This document shows positions 24,378-34,262 of a stretch of DNA of 64,000 nucleotides, piece after piece. The translations under genes and the position numbers were made by a program. Positions within the stretch are counted from its first letter, which is position 1; each line of letters begins with the position of its first letter. The notes beneath the pieces were generated by a model. That model did not search any database. It saw only the letters and a program-made list of their open reading frames with translations, and had not been told where the DNA came from. The stretch covers positions 1,563,001-1,627,000 of the forward strand of contig NC_015580.1 of the NCBI RefSeq assembly GCF_000253255.1. The letters are read 5' to 3'. Source of the DNA: Novosphingobium sp. PP1Y. GTDB taxonomy: Bacteria; Pseudomonadota; Alphaproteobacteria; Sphingomonadales; Sphingomonadaceae.

Positions 24378-27300
24378 TCCCCTCCCTATATCCCGATTGT
24401 CGCCGATGGAGGTGCACCAGCGGCTGAGGACTGGCCTCGCCGAAGCGGTGGTCTCGCGCGCGGGTATCCGGCACGAAGGGCTCAACGCTTTTCTCCGGAG
24501 CACTCTTGCCGGTACGGACCCAGCAAACGGTAGCCTCCTTTCCGAACAGCTTTTTCAGGCTGCTCCCGGCTATGTATCGTCAGAAAAAGGTCCCGACCAA
24601 CTTCAAGCGCTGCTGCATCAGCGCACAATCGATGCGATCACCCAAACGTCGGATACTGATCTACGCTTCGATTACCCTGCCTACGCGCACCAGCTGGCGA
24701 CGTGGGAACTGCTCAGCACGAAAGAGCCGCAATCGGTTCTGGTTTCGAGCGGCACGGGGTCGGGCAAGACCGAATGCTTCCTGGTTCCGATGCTCGATGA
24801 TCTGGTCCGGGAGACCGAAGAGCAAGGTCCTCTGACAGGGGTTCGGGCCTTGATGCTCTACCCTCTCAATGCTCTTATCGCGAGCCAGGAGAAGCGCCTT
24901 ACAGCCTGGACCAAGCCGCTTCGCGGCGATGTCCGCTTTGCCCTCTACAATGGATTGATGGGAACGGCGCGGAAGTCCAATCGCGACAAGGCCGAGCACG
25001 AGATACCGCATCAGGTTCTTTACCGCGAAACCCTCCGAGCCAACCCACCACCGATCCTCGTTACCAACCAGACGATGCTCGAATACATGACGATCCGGCG
25101 CGAGGATCGTCCGATCCTCGACGCATCAAAAGGCAAACTGCGCTGGATCGTTATCGACGAAGCGCACAGTTACATCGGCTCTGCAGCGGCGGAGCTCTCG
25201 CTCCTGCTTCGCAGGGTAATGAACGCATTCGATGTGACGCCGGATCAGGTCCGCTTCGTTGCGACGTCGGCGACCATCGGCTCTGCTGACGACCAGAAGG
25301 CCCGCGACGACCTTCAGAGATTCCTTGCCGACATTGCTGGCGTTCCGCTTGAGCGGGCGCATGTCGTTGTGGGAAAGCCTCAGCCGGTCGATCTTTCGAA
25401 AGTCCTGACAGCGTCCGATGATCCGGCAGCATCGTCGGTTGCCGAGAGGCTGGAAGGCGAGCCCCAGACCCTGGCTTCGCTTAAATCGCTCTCGCCGGAC
25501 GCCGAAAGGATTTTGCTCGATCTGTCGGCCCATAATGCCAGCGAAGCGAAGCCTGTCCTGCCGATGCGAGCGCACAGCTTCACGCGGGCAATTGCCGGGC
25601 TCTGGACCTGCATCAATGTCGACTGCCCGGGCGAGATGCGGCCCAAGGATTGGCCATTTGGCGCTGTGCTCTTCGACCATCGGGACCAATGCCCCCATTG
25701 CCAGTCGATGGTGTTCGAAATTCAGAACTGCCTCGATTGTGGTGAGCCCTTCCTCCCGGCCGATGACATGGGCGACAGGATCGTACCGCGGCGGAGTGAT
25801 CATGATGCAGATGAGTTTCGCGAAGATAGCTATCGTGATCGTGATCATGATGATGACGATGAAGAAGATGAGCATGAGGGGATCGGCCATCCACGGCTGA
25901 TTGCCATCAACCCGAAATCCGAAGCGACGGCGACCGCTTTCGATGTATCCAGTGGCGAGTTCACTGGCGAGGCGGGGCATTTTCATCTGACCCAGCTCGA
26001 CGAGGGACGTTGCCCGGCCTGTCTCGGAAACAAGCGGCGCGGGCGACCGGCCGTCTTTCCATTTCGCTTTGGTACACCATTCCTCACCCAGAATGCGGCA
26101 CCGATCCTCCTTGAGGGTGTGTCGCCACATCAGGCGGAGCACGCCCTGCCGTTCGATGGCCGTCAGCTGATCAGCTTTTCGGACAGCAGGCAAGGAACAG
26201 CTCGCTTTGCCGCCAATATTGAAACCAACGGAGAGCGGGCCTTTGTCCGCGGCTTTATCTATCATGCCGTTCAGAAGGCTGCCCAGGGTACCGACCTGAC
26301 CGAAGAGCGCAGGGAAGAGCTGCTTAAAAAGAAAGCTGCTCTAGCGAACCTCGTGGCAGACATGCCTGCGTTCAAGGATGATATCGCCAAGATTGACGCG
26401 GAGCTCGCGGGTGGCGCGGCAACCGGAATATCCTGGAAGGACCTCGTATCCGGGCTCGCTTCTGAGCCGGCGATTGGCATGATGGCCAAGGTCTGGGACC
26501 TCGATCGCAGCGAACGGTTTCACGATAACAAGGAAGCCCTGGCCCGCTTTATGCTGTTGCGCGAGCTTGCCCGCCGTCCGCGCAACGCCAATGCGATGGA
26601 GACGCTTGGCCTGGCACGGCTCCGCTTCCCGGACATCGAGCGGATCGGTCCCGATAAATTACCCGACCTTGTTGGCCAGAAGGGCTATTCGATCGAAGAT
26701 TGGCGGGGCTTCCTCTACTACATGGTCGACTATCTTCGCGGCCAGTTTGCCCTTGAAGTGGACGATGGTGATGCGCGTTGGATGCCTGGGCGCGCGCGGC
26801 CTCGCAATGTGATCGGGCCCGACCAGCCCCCTGGCGCCAAGCGTGATGTCTCCTGGCCATTGGTCAATACCAAAGGACGTCAGCCCGACTCCATTCTTCT
26901 CTTGGCGTCAGCCCTGAACCTTGACTTTACGTCTCAGCGCGACCGCCATGAAATCAATCAGGTCATGCATGTTGCCTGGAATCAGCTCGCTCCTCTTCTG
27001 TCGGGTGTTGGTGGGACATTCAGCCTGCGATTGGAGAAATCCGCCGAGGTCGAAGCGGTTGGCAAGGCTTGGCAGTGCCCCTTGACCCGGCGTGTCCTGC
27101 CCCGCCTGGTCTTTGGCAGGTCACCCAATCTGGTCAGTGCTGGAAAGATGTTCGCCAATAAGCCGGCGCGTGAAATTGAGTTTCCGCGTCTCCCAAGGAC
27201 AAGGCCTCTTGCGGTGGATGGCCAAAAGGAAATCGCAGCCTGGCTCCAGACCAACGAAGAAGTCGCGGCCCTTCGCGAGGGTGGCATCTGGATGAACTGG

Positions 27301-30300
27301 CACGATCAGGCCGCGCTCGCCACGCCCTACCTGCGAGCCGAGGAACACAGTGCCCAGCAGCCCCCGCACCGACTGCGGGAGTTCGAGGAGCAGTTCAAGG
27401 AAGGCGATATCAACCTGCTCGCCTGCTCGACCACCATGGAAATGGGTGTCGACATCGGTTCGATCGAAGCCGTACTGATGACCAACGTCCCACCCTCGAT
27501 CGCCAACTACAATCAGCGGGCCGGTCGGGCAGGCCGCCGCGGACAAGGCTTCTCGACAAGTCTCACAATTGCCCGCAATACACCTCTCGATCTCGAAACG
27601 TTTGCCGATCCTGCGGGCTATTTGCGCCGCAAACTCGCATCGCCGCGCGTGTCGCTTGATTCAGATCGGATCGCGCAACGTCACGCGAACGCCTATCTTC
27701 TCGCTCAATGGTTTCGCGAGGTTGAGGGGGAGTTTGCCCGGACCAGGACCGGGGATTTTTTCGGCTGTCGTGCTGACCTTCGTCCTTTCGAAGGTCTCGC
27801 TCCCGTGGACGCCTTTTGCGAATGGCTCGATCTACCAACAACGGCATCCGCAACCGAAGAAGGTCTGCTGCGGCTCCTCAGGGGAACTGGTCTCGAATAC
27901 GACAGCGAGATCCGGGGGCATACGGCGGAGATGTTTGGGCGGGAAGCTGCGAATTTCCGTCGTACATGGCAGCGTCTAAAGGAAGACTCGGACGCGCTCG
28001 AAGGGCCGGCAAAGAAGGCGATCGAGTTTCAGGCACGGCGCTTGTGCAAGGAGTTCCTCTTGAAGGAGCTGGCCAATCGCTCGCTTATTCCTGGAAGCGG
28101 TTTTCCGACATCAGTTGTCCCGTTTGATACCCTCTGTGCCGAGACCCAGAAGGCGCAGGACCGCAATCGTTCGGAAGAGGAAGGTGCGCGTGATCGGCGC
28201 TATGAATGCCCGACGCGCAACGCCGACATCGCCATTCGAGAGTATGCCCCGGGGGCAGAGGTAGTGGTTGACGGGCTGGTTTGGAAATCGGCCGGGGTCA
28301 CCCTCAATTGGTTGAGCCCAATCGACAGTGGCCAACGTGAGCCGCAGAACCTTCGTTGGGCCTGGTGGTGCGACCATTGTGGCGGGGCTAGCAGCGACCA
28401 CCAGATGCCAGACCAGTGTGCCCATTGCGGCGAGCGCAGCATTACCATTGAACAGTTTCTTGAACCGGCCGGGTTCCGCGTCGACTGGAATGCTCAACCG
28501 CATGCCGACACCGATCAGGCTGTCTACATCGAACCCAAGTCTCCGAAGGTCAGTGCTGGTGATGCCCTGTGGCAACCCATGCTGCAGCCTGAAACCGGTC
28601 GGATCCGTGCTTCACATGAAGGCTACATCTACCATCATTCGCGTGGACCCAACGACCAGGGTTACGAGATTTGCCTGGAATGTGGGCGCGCCGGGGATGC
28701 CGGGACAGACGCTCTCAAAGACCATTGGCCACTCACGCCGAGGGATCGAAGGGCGATAGACCGCTGTCCGGGCAATGATGAAGGTTATGCGATCACGAGC
28801 GCTCTTGCGCTGGGCCATGAAGTTCTAACCGATGTCGTAGAGCTGCAATTGCCTGGATTGGAAAGTGACGGCGCAGCCTGGGCGCTTGGCGCAGCCTTGC
28901 GGGAGAGTCTTGCGCGCTGGCTTGGCATTGAGCCGCGCGAGCTTGGAATTTCTGTGGCAGCTCGAGACGGCAAGCTCGGTCGCAGAGTGCCGTCGGTCTA
29001 TATCTTCGATGAGGCATCTGGAGGTGCCGGATACGCTCCGAGACTTCTCGACGACATCTATCATGTATTCGAGCGAGCGGCCCGCGTCCTCGATTGTCCC
29101 AAGGAATGCGAGATGGGGTGTTCGGCCTGCGTCCTCGCTGCCGATCTCTACAAGCAGCAGGGACGTCTCGACCGGCGGTCTGCTCTCCTCGCGGTCCAAG
29201 CGTTTCTTGAGACGAATGCTGAACTGCCGCAGGAAGATCGTGCGGTCCCCGATGCCAGGGCAATTAATGACGCGGCAAACACACTCCTTTTGAGAGCGCG
29301 AAGCGGAGACAGCATTTCGGTCCTGTTGCCCACCGTGTTCGATCTTGCAGAGCTGACTTCGACCAAGATGCGCACCTTCTTTTCTGCCGCCTCGGCCCGC
29401 GGCGTTCCGGTGACGCTCGTGCTTGATCCAAGTTCCTTTGATAAGCTCGAAGAGGTCGAACGGCGCTTTTTGCGCGATGCCTCGGTGCGGTTCGAATTCT
29501 CTTTGGCCCTGGGCAAAGGAGAAGATGCACCCTTCGGGAGTAAGCGCCTGGCCGAATTGATCTCAACTGATCGCGCCACAGGGTTCTTCTCCCGCGATGT
29601 GAATGCAGCGCAGCCGGGGGAGCGCTGGGGCTTGGGTGAGACGCATGCTGTCGTTGCCGGTACTCTCAGCGGCCCCAGCGCCTACAACCCGATCAACCCC
29701 GAAGATCTCGAGCGACAGGTTGCGGCTGGTGATCAGGTCGAGCTGATGCAAGGTTTCGGGCAATGCCCGGTTACCCAATTTGGCAAACGCTTTGGATCGA
29801 AACTGAAGCAACAGATGGAAGCGGCTGGTGTTTGGAAGCCCGGCAGTCTTGTGCGGATCACTTACACCGACCGTTATCTCAATGCGCCTCTACCCATGCT
29901 CCTCTTTCTGCGGACGTGCGAAGCTCTATCCGCTGACCTGCAGGCGGATAGTCCGGTCGAAGTTGATATCCTGGTCCAGCCACTGAAGAAGGATCGGACA
30001 CCCCATCAGATCTTCCATGACTGGGAGTATGAAGACGACCGAGCGGAAGTTGCCGAGCTATTGGGCGAAAAGTTTGGCCTTGATGTCGAACTTCAGATCA
30101 CGGAAAATTCGAACCATGGCCGCAAGCTTGAGCTAGAATATGCCGATGGTCAGAAGGTTCTGATCCTGCTCGACCAGGGATTCGGATACTGGCGAATCGC
30201 GGGCAGTTCGCCGCGGCATGACTTTCGTGCAGCGCCTGCGGTGCAAGTCGGCGAGCTTATTCGCTCAACCGCTGCCGTCTCTGGTGTGGGAGAGAGCTAC

Positions 30301-30321
30301 TACGCAGTGGCCAGAATATGA
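24364..30321 (+). CDS. druE: Druantia helicase DruE (DEAH helicase with DUF1998)
   Basis: A 1,985-residue helicase. ATG 24364 is used (14-bp overlap with druH, GGAG upstream); an earlier in-frame start at 24325 would overlap more. Walker A GTGSGKT is at 130-136, the DEAH box VIDEAH has D265, and the C-lobe has MEMGVDIGSIEAVLMTNVPPS and QRAGRAGRRGQG near 1020-1060. Zinc-ribbon-like pairs occur at CINVDC, CPHC, CLDC, CDHC, CAHC and CLEC. The DUF1998 cysteine cluster is C1578, C1582, C1586 and C1589. An unusual Asp/His/Glu-rich insert lies near residues 478-510. After DUF1998 there are about 370 further residues. DruE is the common core of all Druantia types; one-gene partner DruH makes this type III. 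Confidence 0.85.
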   Translation: MAASDPLPISRLSPMEVHQRLRTGLAEAVVSRAGIRHEGLNAFLRSTLAGTDPANGSLLSEQLFQAAPGYVSSEKGPDQLQALLHQRTIDAITQTSDTDLRFDYPAYAHQLATWELLSTKEPQSVLVSSGTGSGKTECFLVPMLDDLVRETEEQGPLTGVRALMLYPLNALIASQEKRLTAWTKPLRGDVRFALYNGLMGTARKSNRDKAEHEIPHQVLYRETLRANPPPILVTNQTMLEYMTIRREDRPILDASKGKLRWIVIDEAHSYIGSAAAELSLLLRRVMNAFDVTPDQVRFVATSATIGSADDQKARDDLQRFLADIAGVPLERAHVVVGKPQPVDLSKVLTASDDPAASSVAERLEGEPQTLASLKSLSPDAERILLDLSAHNASEAKPVLPMRAHSFTRAIAGLWTCINVDCPGEMRPKDWPFGAVLFDHRDQCPHCQSMVFEIQNCLDCGEPFLPADDMGDRIVPRRSDHDADEFREDSYRDRDHDDDDEEDEHEGIGHPRLIAINPKSEATATAFDVSSGEFTGEAGHFHLTQLDEGRCPACLGNKRRGRPAVFPFRFGTPFLTQNAAPILLEGVSPHQAEHALPFDGRQLISFSDSRQGTARFAANIETNGERAFVRGFIYHAVQKAAQGTDLTEERREELLKKKAALANLVADMPAFKDDIAKIDAELAGGAATGISWKDLVSGLASEPAIGMMAKVWDLDRSERFHDNKEALARFMLLRELARRPRNANAMETLGLARLRFPDIERIGPDKLPDLVGQKGYSIEDWRGFLYYMVDYLRGQFALEVDDGDARWMPGRARPRNVIGPDQPPGAKRDVSWPLVNTKGRQPDSILLLASALNLDFTSQRDRHEINQVMHVAWNQLAPLLSGVGGTFSLRLEKSAEVEAVGKAWQCPLTRRVLPRLVFGRSPNLVSAGKMFANKPAREIEFPRLPRTRPLAVDGQKEIAAWLQTNEEVAALREGGIWMNWHDQAALATPYLRAEEHSAQQPPHRLREFEEQFKEGDINLLACSTTMEMGVDIGSIEAVLMTNVPPSIANYNQRAGRAGRRGQGFSTSLTIARNTPLDLETFADPAGYLRRKLASPRVSLDSDRIAQRHANAYLLAQWFREVEGEFARTRTGDFFGCRADLRPFEGLAPVDAFCEWLDLPTTASATEEGLLRLLRGTGLEYDSEIRGHTAEMFGREAANFRRTWQRLKEDSDALEGPAKKAIEFQARRLCKEFLLKELANRSLIPGSGFPTSVVPFDTLCAETQKAQDRNRSEEEGARDRRYECPTRNADIAIREYAPGAEVVVDGLVWKSAGVTLNWLSPIDSGQREPQNLRWAWWCDHCGGASSDHQMPDQCAHCGERSITIEQFLEPAGFRVDWNAQPHADTDQAVYIEPKSPKVSAGDALWQPMLQPETGRIRASHEGYIYHHSRGPNDQGYEICLECGRAGDAGTDALKDHWPLTPRDRRAIDRCPGNDEGYAITSALALGHEVLTDVVELQLPGLESDGAAWALGAALRESLARWLGIEPRELGISVAARDGKLGRRVPSVYIFDEASGGAGYAPRLLDDIYHVFERAARVLDCPKECEMGCSACVLAADLYKQQGRLDRRSALLAVQAFLETNAELPQEDRAVPDARAINDAANTLLLRARSGDSISVLLPTVFDLAELTSTKMRTFFSAASARGVPVTLVLDPSSFDKLEEVERRFLRDASVRFEFSLALGKGEDAPFGSKRLAELISTDRATGFFSRDVNAAQPGERWGLGETHAVVAGTLSGPSAYNPINPEDLERQVAAGDQVELMQGFGQCPVTQFGKRFGSKLKQQMEAAGVWKPGSLVRITYTDRYLNAPLPMLLFLRTCEALSADLQADSPVEVDILVQPLKKDRTPHQIFHDWEYEDDRAEVAELLGEKFGLDVELQITENSNHGRKLELEYADGQKVLILLDQGFGYWRIAGSSPRHDFRAAPAVQVGELIRSTAAVSGVGESYYAVARI

Positions 30322-30434
30322 TACAAGCATACAGAAATTTCTATGCTCGGACATTCTATTGCTTATTTTTTGTTTAAAAATGGAAAGTAGATCCGATAGA
30401 TTAAAATTTAATCTGATTGCAGGGGGTTAGGTTC

Positions 30435-32954
30435 TTGAGGTTGGTTCGCTGGACAATCAAGTATTTCCTCTTCTACTTCGTCTGCATGGTCGTGGTTGCC
30501 ATTGCGATGCCAAATGTATCTGTTGGGATGCAAATGCTGTTCGCGTTTGTCACCCCTGCATTTCTTGTATGGTGGCACGAAAAACACCGAGAGACGCGGA
30601 TCGCCCAGAACGACGGACTCGAAGCCCCAAGACGCATAGCTCTGACGAGCGAAGAGGAGCAACTCAGCCAACCAAAGCCCTACCAGCCAAAGCAGAATTA
30701 TGCCGAGCTTATTGGAGCAGGGCGACAAGCGCGCGCCGATCTTGAAGCAGCGGCGGAGGACCGATCAGCTGGAAGACTGGCACGGCAAGTCCTGTCCAGT
30801 GCTCTTCTTGATCAGCAGTCTCAACCAGAACGCTCACATCAAAATTCACCGGCAAGGTCGCAAGGTTGGCTGCGAAAAGGTCAATCGGTCACTATCGCAG
30901 GTCGCACGATCGATGGGATGGTCTTTGTGGGCAAACCGCCACGTATTGGCTCATCCTACTATGGTGAGAGCTGTCGAGCTTACATCGATCCATCGTTATC
31001 CGTCGCGCGGGTGGGGTCGGACAAGAATGGCGATAACATGTCATACTGGCCAGGGTATTCGAGCATTCCTGCCGTTTGCAGGGCCACCTATCTCGACTGG
31101 CTGGCCGATGGTCGCCAAGATGGGACGATCAACCCCGGCTACATGTTCCTGTTCTTCTATGGTCTGGAGCGCAGGTTTCTGATCGACCAACCACCCGACG
31201 ATGAGAAGCAGGAAATAGTTGCTGAGGTGGAACGCCTGAAGGTTCTTTTCGCCGATAACTACTCCGCCCAACGGTATCTCGGCGAGTTCCTCGACATCGC
31301 GCGTATCATGGCGATGGGCGGCATCTCCTTGGACGATGCGACACTTAAGCAGACAATCCTTGAGAACCGTAGCTGGGATTTGCCATTTTCGCTGAAGTTC
31401 GCACTCGGCGGCATGATCGCCGAAGGCAAAGCCTTTGATGCCGAGTGGCTGCATCTCTGGCTGCATTGCCACCCAGAGCGACGCCTTCGCACTCCAGCTG
31501 AGCGTTGCGGTGACGAATTCAAGGCACTTTTCAAACTGAAGTTCGACGCGCTGTACCCTGATGGCTTAAAGGTTCGAACACCTCGTAAGCTGTTGAAAAT
31601 GGACTATCGTGCGGCATCCAGCGAGTTCAATTGCTCCGTTAATCTCACGGCGGGAGATGGCGGAGATGTAGCAATCCCTGATGTGTCCGATTTGCGGTCC
31701 CCAGTGCAGAAAGCACAAAAGATCGCAGATGAGGCAATGGATGAACTGGATAAATTCAGTCGATACCTTGGGCGAAATCCTAATGGCCGGGGGACTATCG
31801 AAGCGCAGGCGCTGCTACCTGCTGAGCTTTGGAGCCTTTTCCCTTCAGGTGAATTGGAAGAACTAAAAACCTGGGCCCACGAGCAAGTTACAGCGGGTGG
31901 GTTGATTCCGGCGGTTGATGTGATCTCGCGGCTGGAAGGAGTAACACCAGAGAAGCTCGGCAAACGGAACTTGACTGGCGCAGCGGACGCACTCGCACGG
32001 ATCGGTTTCGGCATGGCTCCTGACCCGAGATTTTCGCTGCGTGGACCGAAGATTGACGAACCGGTCGTGATCTTCGAGCTGGGCGTGACGGTCGAGCAAC
32101 TGGAGGATGTCTCCCCGGCATATCGATCAGAGTTGTTCGAATTGGCACTTGCGACCTTCGTGGCACATGCCGATAGTAAGATCGTGGAAGCAGAGCGCCG
32201 AGCCCTCCGCAACAAGGTCGAGGCAACTAAAGGGCTGACAGAGCTAGAACGAAAGCGACTTCACGCCAACCTCGAATGGTATCTCGATGTTCCGCCGGAC
32301 ATGTCATGGCTGCGCAGTAAGCTGAAAGATGCAGATGCAGAGCATCATCTCGCTTTGCGCGCGGCAGTTGTCGCGATTGCCCATGCTGATGGCGTTATTC
32401 AGTCCGATGAAGTCGCCAGTATTGAGAAAATTTACAAGGCATTAGGAATCGATGCTGGCCTCGTTTACGCCGACCTCCATGCTGGCGACGTGCCAGACGG
32501 CCCGGTTCGCGTTAAGGCCGCTGAGGCGGAGGTCCCCGGCGAACAAATCCCCGATGAAGCAAAGGCAAAGGTGGCCTCCCTCGATGCGGCGCGTATTGCC
32601 GCCATCCGAAATGACACCGAGCGCGTTTCAAGCGTTCTGGGCGAGATTTTCTCGACCGATGAAGACGTGAGCGACGAGGCCACCGCAGCACATGCACTTC
32701 CATTGTCAATGACTGGCCTCGATCCAAAGCACGCATTGCTTGTGGGGCAGATAATCCAGCGCGAACATTGGACCGACGAAGAGTTTGACGAGCTTGCTGG
32801 AAAGCAGGGTCTGATGCCTTCTGGCGCGCTGGAAGCAATCAACGAATGGGCTTTCGAAAAATTCGATGAAGCATTGCTCGATGAATATGACGGATATGAC
32901 GTATCGCCGGACATAGCCGATACGTTGAGGGCCGAGATGGCGAAGGGGGATTAA
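30435..32954 (+). CDS. sngA: Shango protein SngA (TerB-domain protein)
   Basis: An 839-residue protein using TTG 30435, which lies 8 bases after AGGGGG; a TTG at 30417 is the first possible start. Two membrane helices occupy residues 5-25 and 32-50 (WTIKYFLFYFVCMVVVAIAM; LFAFVTPAFLVWW). The TerB N-terminal domain spans about 150-400 (MVFVGKPPRIGSSYYGESC, WPGYSSIPAVCRATYLDWL). Tandem TerB-like helical units follow near 560-680 (FVAHADSKIVEAERRAL; AIAHADGVIQSDEV) and a TerB C-terminal domain near 730-839. TerB proteins bind metal and are membrane-linked stress proteins. With an ATPase and a helicase downstream, it matches the three-gene Shango anti-phage system. The intergenic region before it is AT-rich and likely holds its own promoter. 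Confidence 0.82.
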   Translation: MRLVRWTIKYFLFYFVCMVVVAIAMPNVSVGMQMLFAFVTPAFLVWWHEKHRETRIAQNDGLEAPRRIALTSEEEQLSQPKPYQPKQNYAELIGAGRQARADLEAAAEDRSAGRLARQVLSSALLDQQSQPERSHQNSPARSQGWLRKGQSVTIAGRTIDGMVFVGKPPRIGSSYYGESCRAYIDPSLSVARVGSDKNGDNMSYWPGYSSIPAVCRATYLDWLADGRQDGTINPGYMFLFFYGLERRFLIDQPPDDEKQEIVAEVERLKVLFADNYSAQRYLGEFLDIARIMAMGGISLDDATLKQTILENRSWDLPFSLKFALGGMIAEGKAFDAEWLHLWLHCHPERRLRTPAERCGDEFKALFKLKFDALYPDGLKVRTPRKLLKMDYRAASSEFNCSVNLTAGDGGDVAIPDVSDLRSPVQKAQKIADEAMDELDKFSRYLGRNPNGRGTIEAQALLPAELWSLFPSGELEELKTWAHEQVTAGGLIPAVDVISRLEGVTPEKLGKRNLTGAADALARIGFGMAPDPRFSLRGPKIDEPVVIFELGVTVEQLEDVSPAYRSELFELALATFVAHADSKIVEAERRALRNKVEATKGLTELERKRLHANLEWYLDVPPDMSWLRSKLKDADAEHHLALRAAVVAIAHADGVIQSDEVASIEKIYKALGIDAGLVYADLHAGDVPDGPVRVKAAEAEVPGEQIPDEAKAKVASLDAARIAAIRNDTERVSSVLGEIFSTDEDVSDEATAAHALPLSMTGLDPKHALLVGQIIQREHWTDEEFDELAGKQGLMPSGALEAINEWAFEKFDEALLDEYDGYDVSPDIADTLRAEMAKGD

Positions 32955-32957
32955 TTC

Positions 32958-34262
32958 ATGTCGAGACTGAAGCCGCGCGAACGCGACGCTATTGTGCAAG
33001 CGCTACGCGCAGGGGTTGTTCCCAAACTGGGGCTTCGGCACATCCAGGTCGGACGCGCGAGAGAGATCGAGGAACTCGTCAAGGACATGGACCGGATCGC
33101 CGATGGCGGCTCTGCAATTCGCTTTATCATCGGCGAGTATGGCTCCGGCAAGACCTTCTTCATGAACCTCATCCGGCTTGTGGCGCTCGAAAAGGGATTG
33201 GTTGTCATGTTCGCCGACCTTGCCCCGGATCGACGCATCCACGCGACCGGCGGGCAAGCACGAGGCCTCTACGCGGAGATGGCGCGAAATCTTGCCACCC
33301 GTACCAAGCCAGATGGCGGTGCATTGTCGAATGTTGTCGAGCGATTTGTCAGCCAGGCCCACCACGACGCCGAAGCGCAAGAACAATCGACAGACGAGGT
33401 CATTCGCCAGCGCCTTACTCATTTCGAGGAGCTGACAGGTGGCTTCGACTTCGCGCAGGTGATCCGCCGGTATTGGGAGGGACACGAAACCGGCGATGAA
33501 GAGCTCAAATCGGCAGCGATCCGATGGCTACGCGGCGAATTTGCGACCAAAACCGATGCCCGTAAGGCCCTTGGTGTTCGCACCATCGTCAATGACGCCA
33601 GCGTCTATGACCACCTCAAACTGATGTCCGCATTCGTCTGTGAAGCGGGCTACAAGGGCTTGCTCGTTGGCCTTGACGAGATGGTCAACCTTTACAAGCT
33701 GACTTCATCGCAAGCCCGCAATGCCAACTATGAGCAAATCCTGCGCATCCTGAACGACGTTCTGCAAGGGAGCGCGGAAAACCTTGGGTTCCTCATGGGA
33801 GGGACGCCGGAATTCCTCATGAATACGCGGCGCGGCCTCTACAGCTATGAGGCCCTCCAATCTCGCCTCGCAGAGAACACCTTTGCGCGTGACGGACTGG
33901 TCGATCTCTCCGGGCCGGTCATTCGACTGGCCAGCCTTACGCCCGAAGATTTGTTCGTGCTTCTGGCCAACATTCGCGCCGTTATGCAGGGCGATGAAGC
34001 AATCCTACCAGACAACGCCTTGGAAGCGTTTATGGCACACTGTTCGGACAGGATCGGGGAGGCCTATTTCAGAACCCCCCGGAACACGGTCACGGCATTC
34101 GTGAATCTTCTGGCGGTGCTCGAACAAAACCCCGGCGTCGAATGGTCGGACCTCATCGAAGAACTCGACGTGGCGGAGGATTCTGGTGACGACATGAGCG
34201 ACGTGGATGAGAGCGTTGGCGCTGTTCCCGAGAGCGACGAGCTAGCCAGCTTCCGACTGTGA
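32958..34262 (+). CDS. sngB: Shango ATPase SngB (BrxC/BrxD-type P-loop protein)
   Basis: A 434-residue P-loop ATPase starting 4 bases after sngA behind GGGGGA. It begins MSRLKPRERDAIVQALRAGVVPKLGLRHIQVGR, as in the DUF2791 (BrxC/BrxD) family. Walker A GEYGSGKT is at 59-66, the probable Walker B is GLLVGLDEM near 234-242, and a sensor-like segment is FLMGGTPEFL. The resemblance to BrxD of type 2 BREX is strong, but no BREX core gene (brxA, brxB, pglX, pglZ) is present. The order TerB protein, this ATPase, then an Lhr-like helicase fits Shango. It overlaps sngC by 4 bp (GTGA). Confidence 0.84.
   Translation: MSRLKPRERDAIVQALRAGVVPKLGLRHIQVGRAREIEELVKDMDRIADGGSAIRFIIGEYGSGKTFFMNLIRLVALEKGLVVMFADLAPDRRIHATGGQARGLYAEMARNLATRTKPDGGALSNVVERFVSQAHHDAEAQEQSTDEVIRQRLTHFEELTGGFDFAQVIRRYWEGHETGDEELKSAAIRWLRGEFATKTDARKALGVRTIVNDASVYDHLKLMSAFVCEAGYKGLLVGLDEMVNLYKLTSSQARNANYEQILRILNDVLQGSAENLGFLMGGTPEFLMNTRRGLYSYEALQSRLAENTFARDGLVDLSGPVIRLASLTPEDLFVLLANIRAVMQGDEAILPDNALEAFMAHCSDRIGEAYFRTPRNTVTAFVNLLAVLEQNPGVEWSDLIEELDVAEDSGDDMSDVDESVGAVPESDELASFRL

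Noticed and set aside
25800..25880. Sequencing error or frameshift in druE because of the repetitive tract
   Set aside because: The frame stays open on both sides with helicase motifs before and zinc-type Cys pairs and motif VI after, so the tract is in frame.
24364..30321. DISARM, because of a helicase with DUF1998
   Set aside because: DISARM has separate drmA, drmB and drmC genes plus a methyltransferase. Here one protein of 1,985 residues holds helicase and DUF1998 together and follows DruH.
30435..32954. Tellurite resistance (ter) gene
   Set aside because: TerB-like domains are present, but none of terA, terC, terD or terZ is nearby and the gene is coupled to an ATPase and a helicase.
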